Shown here piece by piece: positions 25,514 to 34,446 of a stretch of DNA of 52,098 nt (positions are counted from its first letter, which is position 1; every line of letters starts with the position of its first letter). Below the pieces are notes generated by a model. It worked only from the letters and a program-made list of their open reading frames with translations, was not told where the DNA came from and did no database searches. The position numbers were made by a program, and so were the translations under genes. The stretch is from contig JAQWCW010000020.1 in NCBI GenBank assembly GCA_028705775.1, positions 1 through 52,098 on the forward strand. The letters run 5' to 3'. Source of the DNA: Eubacteriales bacterium. Lineage in GTDB: Bacteria > Bacillota > Clostridia > Christensenellales > Aristaeellaceae.

Positions 25514-26179
25514 GTGGCTATATACAGGTTCTGTCCGAAATGCAAGCGGGACGTGCAGCTTGCGGACGTTTGCCCGTACTGCGGAAGGGAGCTGAAGCCC
25601 GCAACGCTGCGGGTCAGCTGGATTCTTACAAGAAAGCCTGTTGCGGACTGGTTTGCGTGGAACAGAATTCTGCGCGTGCTTCTTCCCGTTTACTTTGTTG
25701 TCGTCGTCGCAATCCTTCTGCCCGAAATTATCGCAAGAGGCGGCTATGCCTTTACCTATCTTATGAATAACGGGCTTTTGCCGTTTATCATCGCGCTTCT
25801 GCCGCTCTCGATTCTCGTCTGCTTTCTCGTGCTTTTTTTGCAGGGCGAGGAGGAGGAGTTCGTTCTGCTTGACACGACGGCGGCGCAGCAGCGCTGCTTT
25901 CTTACCGACCCTAAGCCCATTCAGCTCTGGCTTCGCGGAATATCGACGCAGAACGCCCCGCAGTCCGACGACGCGGACGGTCATGTTCACGTTCTTATAA
26001 GCGATAAGCGCATTATGTGGAACGAGGTTTCGCGCTTCGGCGCATGGCAGGAGCGTGGAAAGCTTCTGCTCTATAAGCCGAATTATTACCTTTACATGGT
26101 TCTGCACTGCACCCCCGACAGCTTTGCGGAAACGCAGACGCTGCTGCAAAGCCGCAAGGCTAAGCGGACGAAAAAATAG
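25514..26179 (+). CDS. zinc-ribbon protein with two transmembrane segments, unknown function
   Basis: The 221-residue protein begins with a Cys4 zinc ribbon (CPKCKRD ... CPYCGREL, residues 7-24), followed by two hydrophobic segments (about 53-70 and 85-110) and a soluble C-terminal domain of about 100 residues that I do not recognise. Start is GTG with GGAGG 7 bases upstream. Probably cotranscribed with the deacylase gene. Confidence 0.7.
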   Translation: MAIYRFCPKCKRDVQLADVCPYCGRELKPATLRVSWILTRKPVADWFAWNRILRVLLPVYFVVVVAILLPEIIARGGYAFTYLMNNGLLPFIIALLPLSILVCFLVLFLQGEEEEFVLLDTTAAQQRCFLTDPKPIQLWLRGISTQNAPQSDDADGHVHVLISDKRIMWNEVSRFGAWQERGKLLLYKPNYYLYMVLHCTPDSFAETQTLLQSRKAKRTKK

Positions 26180-26210
26180 TTACGTTATTGTTGCGATTTC
26201 GGAATATTTG

Positions 26211-26239
26211 TTGACAAATTTACGCTTATATCCTAAAAT
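26211..26239 (+). promoter_or_regulatory. promoter of the peptidoglycan-binding protein gene
   Basis: A perfect TTGACA, a 17-base spacer and TAAAAT. The transcript would carry a leader of about 150 bases with three GC-rich hairpins (near 26267-26280, 26306-26333 and 26351-26381). The last ends just before the GGAGG ribosome site. No known riboswitch class was recognised. Confidence 0.8.
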
Positions 26240-26396
26240 GTATGAAGTACCCGAATGCTCTCGCGGCGGCGCGCCGCGGTATGCCTGAAACGCCCCGAAA
26301 CGGCAGGCGCAATTCGCCGTTTCCGCGATAGACCTATAAAGAATACTCAAACCGCTTTGGGCGCAAACCGCCCGTAAAGCGAATGGAGGCAGGAAT

Positions 26397-28856
26397 ATGA
26401 CCGCCGCGAAAACCGGAAACACCTTGAAAAGGCTGCTCTCAGCGCTCCTGACGGCGCTTTTGATTCTGTCCGCGCTGCCGACGGCGCTGGCAGTAAAGAG
26501 CGACTACACCTATTCGCTTATAAAAAGGAACGCGACGGGGGACGAGGTCTACGAGCTGCAATGGGCTTTGAGCGACCTCGGCTTTTCGGGAACGCTTACC
26601 GTTGACGGCACTATGAGCGCCGACTGGGTTTCCGTTCTCAAGCAGTTCCAGCGCAGGAACGGGCTTACCGCGGACGGAATCGCAGGTCAGGACGTTCAGA
26701 GCCTTATATATGAAGGCAAGCCGAAAAACGCGAGCGGGGACGCGATGGAAATCAGCGTTCTTCCGCCCTTTGACAATATCCAGATTGAGAAAAACGACAA
26801 GGGTCAGCCCGTCCGCCATATGCAGGCGCGCCTTACCGAGCTTGGCTATTATGTCGGCGAGGCAAACGGAATCTGCGACGACGCGACCGTTGAAGCGGTT
26901 AAGCATTTCCAGAAAAGCAATTCCCTTCAGGCGGATGGAAAAGCGGGAGAAAAAACGCTTACCCGCCTTTATTCTCAAGACGCCGTTCGCGGAATTCCCA
27001 CCGGCCCCGTTGCCGTGAATCCCGTTGCGACCTATACTCCCGTGCCTGACCCGACGGTTTTCAAAACCCCGGGCGGAACGCTCAAGTCCGGCTCGCGCGG
27101 CTCGGATGTGCGTCTGCTTCAGCAGCGGCTCGTCTCCCTCGGCTATATGTCCTCCGGCGTTGACGGAAGCTACGGCGAAAATACCAAGAACGCCGTTATC
27201 GCCTTCCAGACTGCGCAGGGAATAGACGCTGACGGAATCGCAGGCCCTGCGACAATCAGGGCGCTTTTTGCCGATACAGCCGCTACGCCGACTCCTTCCC
27301 CAAGCCCGAAGCCTACCGCTACGCCCAAGCCTACTGTATCCGTTACCGTAGCGCCCAAGTATACGCTCAAAAAAGGCTCGAAGGGCGATAACGTTCTGAT
27401 TCTCCAGAACAGGCTCAAGGATTTGGGCTATCTTACCGGAACCTGCGACACCTATTTCGGCGCAATAACCGAGGCTGCCGTAAGAATATTCCAGAGCAAC
27501 AACGGGCTTGATTCGGACGGAATCGCAGGCTCGTCCACGCTCAAGCTGCTTTTCTCCAACGACGCGCTTTCGCTTACTGAAAGAATAGAAACCGCCGTTC
27601 CCACAGCGACCCCGAAGCCGACGGATACGTCGGTCAAGTATAAAACGCTCAAGCGCGGCTCGAGCGGCGACGCTGTCACGGATATGCAGAGAAGGCTCAT
27701 CGTGCTTGGCTTCATGTCAACCGTTGCGGACGGCAAATTCGGCGGCGGAACTCAGCTTGCCGTTACCGCCTTCCAGAAGGCGAACGGACTCAAGGCTGAC
27801 GGAATCGCGGGGCAGTCTACGCTCACCCTGCTTTATTCCGACAGCGCCCAGACCGATGAGGGCACTTCTATTACCGAAACAATCGGCAACGCCTACACCC
27901 TGCGCCTGGGGGACAGCGGAGCGCTCGTCACGGCGGCTCAGAAAAAGCTGATTGCCTTGGGCTATATAACCGGCACGGCAAACGGGGCGTTCGATAATGC
28001 GATGAAGGCGGCTGTAACCGCATTCCAGAAGCAGAACCGGCTCACGCAGGACGGCGTTATCGGAGAAAACACCCTGAAAGCCCTGAATTCAACGACGGCG
28101 GCTACTGCGCCGCCCGCGCCCGTAGTTACCGCAACGCCCGGGCCTTCCGCTACGGTTTCAACCGCCTCCGTCATTCGCTTCGGCGATAAGGGCGATAACG
28201 TGAAATCCATGCAGAACCGCCTTATCCAGCTCGGCTATCTCGCGAGCGGCTCGGCGGACGGGCAGTACGGCAACAATACCTATCAGGCGGTCGTAGCCTT
28301 CCAGAAGAATAACTCGCTCAAGACCGACGGAATTGTCGGCGCGGAAACCCTGAAAAAGCTCAATTCCTCCGCCGTAATCGGCGCGGGAACGGGAACGGGC
28401 ACAGGCACCGGCTCGCTTACCATTGACCCGAGCAAGGTTGAGTATGTGCTTTGGTATTCAATGCGCAGCAATTACAAGGTCGGTCAGTACGTCACAATTT
28501 ATGACTATCAGACGGGAACCTCCTTCCGCCTGCGCTTCTCAAGCCTCGGAAAGCACGCGGACAGCGAGCCTGTAACCGCCGCCGATACGGAGGCGATGAA
28601 CAAGGCGTTCGGCAAGGTTGCGTGGACGCCGCATCCGGTCTGGGTTGTAATGCCGGACGGCAGAATCTGCATTGCTACGATGCATAACGTGCCTCACCTG
28701 TACGGCACGATTAAAACGAATAATTTCGACGGCCATCTCTGCGTCCATTTCCCGCGCACTCAGGCGCAGGTTGAGTCGATTGGGCCTTATGCCACAAAGC
28801 ATCAGAAGGCTGTGGACGAGGCTTGGGCGCTCCTTCAGTCAACTCTCGGAAAGTAA
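26397..28856 (+). CDS. secreted seven-repeat peptidoglycan-binding protein with C-terminal GHLCVHF domain
   Basis: The 819-residue protein has a signal peptide (residues 1 to about 32) and seven PG_binding_1 repeats of about 65 residues, each with a Q.RL..LGY..G..DG.FG..T..AV..FQ....L..DGI.G..TL core. Thr/Pro-rich linkers separate some repeats. The last 135 residues form a conserved-looking domain with MHNVPHLYG and NNFDGHLCVHF. The His/Cys pattern recalls the SHGCVR signature of L,D-transpeptidases without matching it. It probably binds and perhaps remodels the cell wall. GGAGGC precedes the ATG. The repeats also appear as DNA-level similarity about every 270-300 bases. Confidence 0.9.
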   Translation: MTAAKTGNTLKRLLSALLTALLILSALPTALAVKSDYTYSLIKRNATGDEVYELQWALSDLGFSGTLTVDGTMSADWVSVLKQFQRRNGLTADGIAGQDVQSLIYEGKPKNASGDAMEISVLPPFDNIQIEKNDKGQPVRHMQARLTELGYYVGEANGICDDATVEAVKHFQKSNSLQADGKAGEKTLTRLYSQDAVRGIPTGPVAVNPVATYTPVPDPTVFKTPGGTLKSGSRGSDVRLLQQRLVSLGYMSSGVDGSYGENTKNAVIAFQTAQGIDADGIAGPATIRALFADTAATPTPSPSPKPTATPKPTVSVTVAPKYTLKKGSKGDNVLILQNRLKDLGYLTGTCDTYFGAITEAAVRIFQSNNGLDSDGIAGSSTLKLLFSNDALSLTERIETAVPTATPKPTDTSVKYKTLKRGSSGDAVTDMQRRLIVLGFMSTVADGKFGGGTQLAVTAFQKANGLKADGIAGQSTLTLLYSDSAQTDEGTSITETIGNAYTLRLGDSGALVTAAQKKLIALGYITGTANGAFDNAMKAAVTAFQKQNRLTQDGVIGENTLKALNSTTAATAPPAPVVTATPGPSATVSTASVIRFGDKGDNVKSMQNRLIQLGYLASGSADGQYGNNTYQAVVAFQKNNSLKTDGIVGAETLKKLNSSAVIGAGTGTGTGTGSLTIDPSKVEYVLWYSMRSNYKVGQYVTIYDYQTGTSFRLRFSSLGKHADSEPVTAADTEAMNKAFGKVAWTPHPVWVVMPDGRICIATMHNVPHLYGTIKTNNFDGHLCVHFPRTQAQVESIGPYATKHQKAVDEAWALLQSTLGK

Positions 28857-28874
28857 GCCGCTTACGGCGTTTTT
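28857..28874 (+). terminator. short terminator after the peptidoglycan-binding protein gene
   Basis: A GCCG-CTTA-CGGC hairpin followed by GTTTTTCC directly after the stop codon. The stem is short, so termination may be partial. Confidence 0.45.
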
Positions 28875-28972
28875 CCCCCGTCGCTTCTTCGGCGGTCGGC
28901 ACATCACGGCTGCCGCCGCGCAGCGTCGGGGGATTGTTTTATCTTGCTATGTGAAAAACAAGGAGAAAGCGT

Positions 28973-30082
28973 ATGACAAGAGAAATCCTGCGTCCGGATT
29001 ATGACCGTTCGCTGCTTTCGCTCGCCGCGTCCTTTCAGCGTTATTTCGGGCTTGAAACGGAAAATAAAACGCTTGAGAGCGCGGACAGGCTGCTTTATGA
29101 CATGAAGCCGAGAAGGGTTCTGCTCGTCATTCTGGACGGAATGGGCACGGATATTCTCTGCCGCCATCTGCCTGCGGATTCCTTTCTGCGCCGCAATTTT
29201 ATCGAAACGTATTCATCCACATTCCCGCCTACAACCGTAGCGGCGACGACGACGATTGACAGCGGGCTTGAGCCGTGCGCGCACGGCTGGCTCGGCTGGA
29301 CAAGCTGGAATCCCTTCCTTAAAAAGAACGTCGAAACCTTTTCCAACACCGACGACGACGGGAACGTTCTGCCGCTTTCGGACGCCATATGGAATTATCT
29401 GCCATACAAGAGCATCTGCGAGAGAATCCGCGAAAAGGGAATGCAGGCGCATACCGTTTCGTCCTTCGGCGAGGTTCCCGCGCACGGAATTTCCGAGGTC
29501 TGCGCGGAGGTAAAAAAGCTGATGACGGGTAAGCAGCGCCGCTATATCTACTCGTATTCAGAAGAACCCGACCACACGATGCACCGAAAGGGAATCGGCG
29601 GTCCGGAGGTCGGAAAGCTTGTGTGGGAGGCGAACGAGCGGCTTGCAAAGCTCTGCTCGCAGCTTCATGAAACCGCCGTTTTCATTACCGCCGACCATGG
29701 GCATATCGACTGCGCAGGAAAGGATATAAACGATTATCCCGCCGTGCTTTCGCATCTGTCCTCCGCGCCCGGGCTTGAGCCGCGCGCCGTAAACCTGTTC
29801 GTCAAAGCGGGCGAGGAGGCGGCGTTTGAAAGCGATTTCAAGGCGGCGTTCGGGGATTCCTTCCTGCTCATGACGCGCGGGGAAGTAATTGAAAGCAGGC
29901 TGTTCGGACGGGCTGAGCCGAACCTGCATTTTGCGGAGATGATTGGCGATTATATGGCGATTGCCGTTGCTGACGACGCTATTTTCGGCTCGAAGTCCGA
30001 CGTTGCGAGAACTCTCGGAATTCATGCGGGGCTTACGAAGGAGGAAATGGAGATTCCCCTTATCGCCGTAAGGTGCGATTAA
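28973..30082 (+). CDS. alkaline phosphatase superfamily protein (type I phosphodiesterase/nucleotide pyrophosphatase)
   Basis: The 369-residue protein has the metal-site Asp in LVILDGMGTDIL, the nucleophile Thr region FPPTTVAATTTIDSG and the later metal motif ADHGHID. These mark the phosphodiesterase/pyrophosphatase branch of the alkaline phosphatase fold. No signal peptide is present. Substrate unknown. AAGGAG precedes the ATG. Confidence 0.87.
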   Translation: MTREILRPDYDRSLLSLAASFQRYFGLETENKTLESADRLLYDMKPRRVLLVILDGMGTDILCRHLPADSFLRRNFIETYSSTFPPTTVAATTTIDSGLEPCAHGWLGWTSWNPFLKKNVETFSNTDDDGNVLPLSDAIWNYLPYKSICERIREKGMQAHTVSSFGEVPAHGISEVCAEVKKLMTGKQRRYIYSYSEEPDHTMHRKGIGGPEVGKLVWEANERLAKLCSQLHETAVFITADHGHIDCAGKDINDYPAVLSHLSSAPGLEPRAVNLFVKAGEEAAFESDFKAAFGDSFLLMTRGEVIESRLFGRAEPNLHFAEMIGDYMAIAVADDAIFGSKSDVARTLGIHAGLTKEEMEIPLIAVRCD

Positions 30083-30134
30083 GGCTCGCAGCATATGCGG
30101 CTTGCCCGCAAAATATAATAGTTTTCTGTTTTGC

Positions 30135-30163
30135 TTGCTTTTTTTCGGGTTTGCTGATATAAT
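30135..30163 (+). promoter_or_regulatory. promoter of the rpsF-ssb-rpsR operon
   Basis: TTGCTT, a 17-base spacer and TATAAT. The leader of about 65 bases contains a CGCG-rich hairpin (near 30187-30205), which could be a site for S6:S18 autoregulation known in other bacteria. That role is only inferred. Confidence 0.75.
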
Positions 30164-30232
30164 CTGTGTTCGGCACATCCTTGCTCCGCGTAATCACGCG
30201 CGGGGCCATAAGTCCAAGAGGAGGTGAATGGT

Positions 30233-30664
30233 ATGAACCGTTACGAAGCCATGTACATCATTGATACCAGCGTTGAGGAGGCGGCTCGCAAAGAGCTTGT
30301 CGAAAAGTTCTCGCAGCTGGTGACTGACAACGGTGGCATAGTCGAAAAGGTAGAGGATTGGGGCGGCGGACGTCGTCATCTTGCTTTTGCTATCGACTAT
30401 AAAACCGAAGGCTACTACATCCTGATGACGTTCAGCAGCGAATCCGCGCTGCCCCGCGAGCTGGAGCGCAACCTGTCCATTTCGGACAGCGTTATCCGCT
30501 ACCTCGTCGTCAAGCTGGAAGAGAAGCACAGCAAAGTTAAGCCGAAGCCCGTCCGCGTTGCTCCCGCCCCTGTTGCGGAAGTTGCGCCCGCGCCCGAAGC
30601 TGCTCCCGCTGTCGAAGCCGCTCCCGAAGCCGCTCCCGCGCCTGAAAAGACCGATGCGGAATAA
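30233..30664 (+). CDS. rpsF: 30S ribosomal protein S6
   Basis: The 143-residue protein begins MNRYEAMYIIDTS, the typical S6 start, and keeps the VEDWGGGRRHLAFAI and FSSESALPRELERNL regions. The ATG at 30233 follows AGGAGGTGA. The earlier GTG lies within that ribosome site. The last 45 residues are an Ala/Pro/Glu-rich tail (APAPVAEVAPAPEA...) longer than the usual S6 end, probably disordered. First gene of the standard rpsF-ssb-rpsR operon. Confidence 0.97.
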   Translation: MNRYEAMYIIDTSVEEAARKELVEKFSQLVTDNGGIVEKVEDWGGGRRHLAFAIDYKTEGYYILMTFSSESALPRELERNLSISDSVIRYLVVKLEEKHSKVKPKPVRVAPAPVAEVAPAPEAAPAVEAAPEAAPAPEKTDAE

Positions 30665-30682
30665 TCCTGAGGTGATTTTTGA

Positions 30683-31120
30683 ATGAATAAAGTCTTTCTA
30701 ATCGGCAATCTGACCCGCGACCCCGAACTGCGCACTACCCAGTCGGGTATTTCCGTGTGCTCCTTCGGCATAGCGGTTAACCGCCGCCGCTCCAGTCAGA
30801 GCGCCGACAAGAGCCAGCCGGAAGTGGACTTTTTCAATGTCACCGTCTGGAGACAAGCGGGTGAAAACTGCGCAAAGTATCTGGCGAAGGGACGTAAGGT
30901 CGGCATTGTCGGTCAGGTTCAGATTCGTCAGTATGACGCGCAGGACGGAACAAAGCGCACCGCTGTGGACGTAATTGCGGACGATGTGGAATTCCTCTCG
31001 CCCGCTAATCAGCAGGGCGGGGATTATTCTCAGCCCGCGCCGCAGAGGTCGCAGCAGCCGGCTTCAGCGCCGATTTCCGGAGGCTTTACGCCGATGGACG
31101 ACGATGAACTGCCGTTCTGA
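30683..31120 (+). CDS. ssb: single-stranded DNA-binding protein
   Basis: The 145-residue protein has an N-terminal OB fold (MNKVFLIGNLTRDPELRTT) and ends in the acidic tip MDDDELPF that recruits replication and repair partners, after a Gln/Pro-rich linker. It lies between rpsF and rpsR as in most Firmicutes. Confidence 0.97.
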   Translation: MNKVFLIGNLTRDPELRTTQSGISVCSFGIAVNRRRSSQSADKSQPEVDFFNVTVWRQAGENCAKYLAKGRKVGIVGQVQIRQYDAQDGTKRTAVDVIADDVEFLSPANQQGGDYSQPAPQRSQQPASAPISGGFTPMDDDELPF

Positions 31121-31208
31121 TTGCTTTTCTTCTAAAAATACGCGCCGAGAAATCGGGCGTACAGCTTAACACAAGGCTATGCCTTGATACGACAAGGAGG
31201 TAAACCAA

Positions 31209-31466
31209 ATGTCTGAAGACCGTGGAGACCGCAGGTCAGCTCGTCCGCGCGGACGCAAGCCGCGCCGCAAGGTGTGCGCGTTCTGCGTAGATAAGATTGC
31301 TTTTATCGATTATAAGGATGTCAATCGTATCCGCCGCTTTACCAATGAGCGCGGCAAGATTGTTCCCCGCCGTATGAGCGGCAACTGCGCTAAGCATCAG
31401 CGTCAGCTGTCCGAGGCCATCAAGCGCGCACGTGCCATCGCGCTTCTGCCCTATACTGTGGATTAA
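31209..31466 (+). CDS. rpsR: 30S ribosomal protein S18 (zinc-binding form)
   Basis: The 85-residue protein has the S18 core [20 protein letters not shown] and a CxxC/CxxH zinc set (CAFC and CAKH), so it is the C-plus paralogue type. An AAGGAGG site precedes the ATG and a strong terminator follows. Confidence 0.97.
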   Translation: MSEDRGDRRSARPRGRKPRRKVCAFCVDKIAFIDYKDVNRIRRFTNERGKIVPRRMSGNCAKHQRQLSEAIKRARAIALLPYTVD

Positions 31467-31479
31467 GCATTCAAAAATT

Positions 31480-31512
31480 AAGAGCGTTTCGGATTTGTCC
31501 GAAGCGCTCTTT
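31480..31512 (+). terminator. terminator of the rpsF-ssb-rpsR operon
   Basis: A 14-bp stem AAGAGCGTTTCGGA/TCCGAAGCGCTCTT followed by TTTTCC, 14 bases past the rpsR stop. Confidence 0.9.
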
Positions 31513-31581
31513 TCCATAGCATCTTTATAATGCCGCGCTTTTGCGCGCTGCGAAAATTCTGATATTACCGGAGATGATTCT

Positions 31582-32133
31582 ATGGCTCATATCGCGCTTT
31601 TGATTGGCAGCCCGCGGCGCGGCGGGAATACGGAAACGCTTGCGCTTTCCTTTTCGGAGGGCGCGCTTTCCGCCGGAAATACCGTGGACGCAATTTATGC
31701 TTCGGAGCTTGATATACGCCCGTGCAGAGGCTGCAATTACTGCTATCGCAGCGAGGGGAATAAATGCGCGCTTTGCGACGATATGCCAAGGGTTTACGAG
31801 CGGCTGATGAGCGCCGATGTGATTGCCGTCGCTTCGCCCGTTTACTTTTACTCGCTTCCGTCTCCGCTAAAGGCGCTTATCGACCGCCTTCATAGCCCAA
31901 TCAGGAATAGCTTTCGCGTTCGCCGCCTGTGCCTTCTTTCCGTGTGCGCCGACAGCAGGCAGAGCGTTTTTGACTCGATTATCACTATGTATAAAAGCGT
32001 TCTCGGCTATTTTTCGCTTGAGGACGGGGGAATCGTAACCGCGCCCTCCGTGAAGGATAAGGGCGATATTCTGGGGCGCGGCGAAATTGCTGCCGCGCGC
32101 AAAGTCGGGGAAGAAATCGGCAAAGGCTTATAG
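31582..32133 (+). CDS. flavodoxin-fold NAD(P)H-dependent FMN reductase / iron-sulfur flavoprotein-like
   Basis: The 183-residue protein starts with the FMN phosphate loop IGSPRRGGNTETLA and has a compact Cys cluster (CRGCNYC...CALC, residues about 49-65) followed by ASPVYFYSLPSPLKALIDR. The Cys set is typical of the iron-sulfur flavoprotein group, though cluster binding is not proven. Converges on and overlaps the next gene by 6 bases. Confidence 0.85.
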   Translation: MAHIALLIGSPRRGGNTETLALSFSEGALSAGNTVDAIYASELDIRPCRGCNYCYRSEGNKCALCDDMPRVYERLMSADVIAVASPVYFYSLPSPLKALIDRLHSPIRNSFRVRRLCLLSVCADSRQSVFDSIITMYKSVLGYFSLEDGGIVTAPSVKDKGDILGRGEIAAARKVGEEIGKGL

Positions 32134-33327
32134 GTATATTACGCTCTCGCAGCCGTTGAACTTTGCGAAGCGCTCAATCCGCTTCTCGATTGCACGCTTC
32201 TGCGCCTGCGTAATTTTTGCGCCCTTCTCGTACCATATATTCCTTATATAAAGCGTTTTTGCTTTCGTGTCCGCAGACGCCTCAAGCCTTCCCGCAAAGC
32301 CGTCGCCGCACAGAATCGGAAGGGTGTAGCAGCCGTATTTCCGCTTCTCGGCGGGCGTGTAGATTTCCCACGAGTATTCAAAGGCGAAAATTGAGCTTAT
32401 TAGCTTCCTGTCCCAAAGCATTACGTCAAGCGGAGCAATAATTTCGCATCGCGGCGTCAGCTTTTCGCCTGACATTGCAGCTTCAAGCAGCGCTTCGTCG
32501 CGCGCCAATATGTACATTTCGCCCCTTGTGCCCTCAACCTCAAGCGCGGTAATTTCCCCGCTTTCGGTAAGCGCACTGAAGGCGGCGTTTCTTTTATCGT
32601 TGTCAAGCCCCCATATTCCGAGAAATGCGTCGGATTTCCTGTTCCACATCAGCCCGACGGCGCCAATCCGCCTCTTGACCCGCCATTTGAGATGCTCCTC
32701 CTCACTTTGGAGCGGGTCGTCGGCTGAGAGTATTTCCTTCGGAATGTATTTTTCGGCAAAGTCGTAGTATTTCCTTGCGCCGTCCTTGTGATGAATTATG
32801 CACTCGCCCTGCGAGTACAGCTGCTCAAGCGCCGAGCGCGCCGCCTTTGTCGTGCCGCCGCCCCACTCGCCGCTCCAATGGATTGCCGAGTGCCAATGAA
32901 TATCGCCCTTTATCGGCAGCTCGTCCGACGACACCGCGCCGTGCGCCTGTATGTATTTCCGCGCCTCCTCGATGACCGGCGGAAGCTCGCTGAACTACTT
33001 TGCGCATTCTCTTGCCGCGCGCCTGAACCGCTCAAAATACGGCCAGTCCTCGGTGGGAATGATTGAAATATTCTTGTCGGGATAGTCGACGAGCGCCCTG
33101 TCCTTGTAAAGCAAGTCCGAAAGCGTCTTTTTCGTGAAGCCCTTTACGCGCGATTGCAGCGTCAGCTCCGCGTTTTTTCCGCATACGTCTACGGGGTCAA
33201 ACTGAATTGCGCCTGCCGAGCGGATGAACTCAAGCGCGCCTGACTTGCCCTCGTACCTGTATTTACCTATCAGCCCATGCCGCAGGAGCATGAAACGTCT
33301 TGCCTGCTCGTTCGTCAGCTTTATCAT
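32128..33327 (-). pseudogene. AlkZ/YcaQ-type winged-helix DNA glycosylase gene interrupted by one in-frame TAG
   Basis: The frame from 33327 to 32128 would encode 398 residues, the normal length for the HTH_42 family that excises crosslinked or alkylated bases. The N-terminal part has the catalytic QxD motif (Gln42-Phe-Asp44 in AIQFDP). The C-terminal part has PLDVMLWDRK and YTPAEKRKYGCYTLPIL, as in E. coli YcaQ. Codon 111 is TAG (32997-32995) between ECAK and FSELPPV. Both halves stay in the same frame with no other damage. This points to a recent nonsense mutation, a sequence error or read-through. The downstream half has an ATG at 32934 but no good ribosome site. Confidence 0.8.
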
Positions 33328-33387
33328 CCGCTTTGCCCGCCTTGTTTGGTTTTATGCTGTATTCGACGCGCGCCTTCGTTTTCCCGC

Positions 33388-33415
33388 TTGACAAATCGGC
33401 TCTTGCTGATATAAT
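33388..33415 (+). promoter_or_regulatory. promoter of the TPP-thiT unit
   Basis: A perfect TTGACA, a 16-base spacer and a perfect TATAAT, 45 bases before the TPP aptamer. Confidence 0.85.
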
Positions 33416-33460
33416 CTTGAATTGCGACAGGCGAAAGCCGACTCGCATACAAATGAATGT

Positions 33461-33556
33461 GCCGCTGGGGGAGCGCGTTGAGCGCTGAGATCGTCCTTTA
33501 TCGGGGCGGACCCTTAGAACCTGTTGTAGGTCATCCTACCGAAGGGAAGCGCGGAC
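33461..33556 (+). ncRNA. TPP riboswitch (THI element)
   Basis: The conserved blocks are in order: GGGGGAGC, GCTGAGAT, GGACCCTTAGAACCTG and GAAGGGAAGC. Stem P1 is formed by CCGC near 33462 and GCGG near 33550. It controls the thiamine transporter gene downstream. Confidence 0.92.
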
Positions 33557-33590
33557 TCTCCTTTTCTTGATTGGAGCGTCGCTGCCGTTT

Positions 33591-33622
33591 CCCACGCCGT
33601 AATAAGCGTGGGTTTTCCTTTT
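33591..33622 (+). terminator. expression-platform terminator of the TPP riboswitch
   Basis: CCCACGC/GCGTGGG hairpin followed by TTTTCCTTTT, 35 bases after the aptamer and 66 before thiT. Ligand binding would favour this stop. Confidence 0.8.
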
Positions 33623-33687
33623 CCGTAAGAGCTTACGGGAGCGGAAAACGGGCGTGCGGCGCGTTCTGAATAGAAAGGGGTTTTTTT

Positions 33688-34443
33688 ATGTCCGGTATCT
33701 TCCTGAAACTGCTTGGCGACGAGGCTGCAACCGCCGTCGCCGCCGCAACCGAAGCGCCTGCCGCCGCCGAGGCTGCCGAGCCAATTGTCAAGAGCTGGTT
33801 CACCTTCAAGTTCGGTGAGGTTTCACTTGCTTCTTGGATTATCCTTGCCGCGCTTATAATCATGGGCGCTGTATTGCTGGTAATCTGCCGCAAGCAGGTC
33901 AAATGGTCAGCCCGCATGATTGCAAACGGCGCGCTCTGCCTTGCGCTTGCCTTCGTGCTTTCGTACATCAGGATTGTCAAGTTCACCTACGGCGGCTCAA
34001 TCACGCCCGCAAGTATGCTGCCGATAATGCTGTTCTCAATGGCTTACGGCGTTGCTCCCGGGCTGCTTGTCGGCACGGGCTACGGGCTTCTTCAGCTCCT
34101 TCAGGGCGCCGAAATCGTCCATCCCATTCAGCTTTTGCTTGATTATCCGCTTGCGTTTGCGGCGCTTGCAATCGCGGGCATTGTGTACAAGGCGGGCAAG
34201 GGCAAGCTTAGCGATACGCTGCTCATCCTGCTTTCCGTTCTCGCCGGCGGTCTCGGACGCTGGGTGATGGCAACCCTTTCCGGCGCTCTGTTCTTTGCCT
34301 CCTACGCGCCCGAGGGAACGAACGTCTGGCTTTACACCATCGGCTACAACGCCGGTTATCTCGCTCCCGATACCGCGCTTTGTATGCTTGTTGCGATTTT
34401 GCCGGGGATGAGGTCTTTGCCTCAACTCATGAAAAAGGCTTAA
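33688..34443 (+). CDS. thiT: ThiT thiamine transporter (ECF S-component)
   Basis: The 251-residue protein carries the ThiT core: GGSITPASMLPIMLFSMAYG, LLVGTGYGLLQLL, HPIQLLLDYPLAFA and the YNAGYLAPD end that binds thiamine. It is about 50-60 residues longer than typical ThiT. The extra N-terminal part has an Ala/Glu-rich segment and one additional transmembrane helix (about residues 48-70). AAAGGGG precedes the ATG. The TPP riboswitch confirms its ligand. The TAA is followed after 3 bases by repeat E1 copy D. Confidence 0.93.
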   Translation: MSGIFLKLLGDEAATAVAAATEAPAAAEAAEPIVKSWFTFKFGEVSLASWIILAALIIMGAVLLVICRKQVKWSARMIANGALCLALAFVLSYIRIVKFTYGGSITPASMLPIMLFSMAYGVAPGLLVGTGYGLLQLLQGAEIVHPIQLLLDYPLAFAALAIAGIVYKAGKGKLSDTLLILLSVLAGGLGRWVMATLSGALFFASYAPEGTNVWLYTIGYNAGYLAPDTALCMLVAILPGMRSLPQLMKKA

Positions 34444-34446
34444 TCG

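Noticed and set aside
26246-26396. c-di-AMP (ydaO) riboswitch before the wall-binding protein
   Set aside because: Context fits, but the conserved sequence blocks could not be located.
26500-28400. Regular DNA repeats resembling a CRISPR or satellite array
   Set aside because: The periodicity is the seven PG_binding_1 protein repeats. There are no constant repeats with unique spacers.
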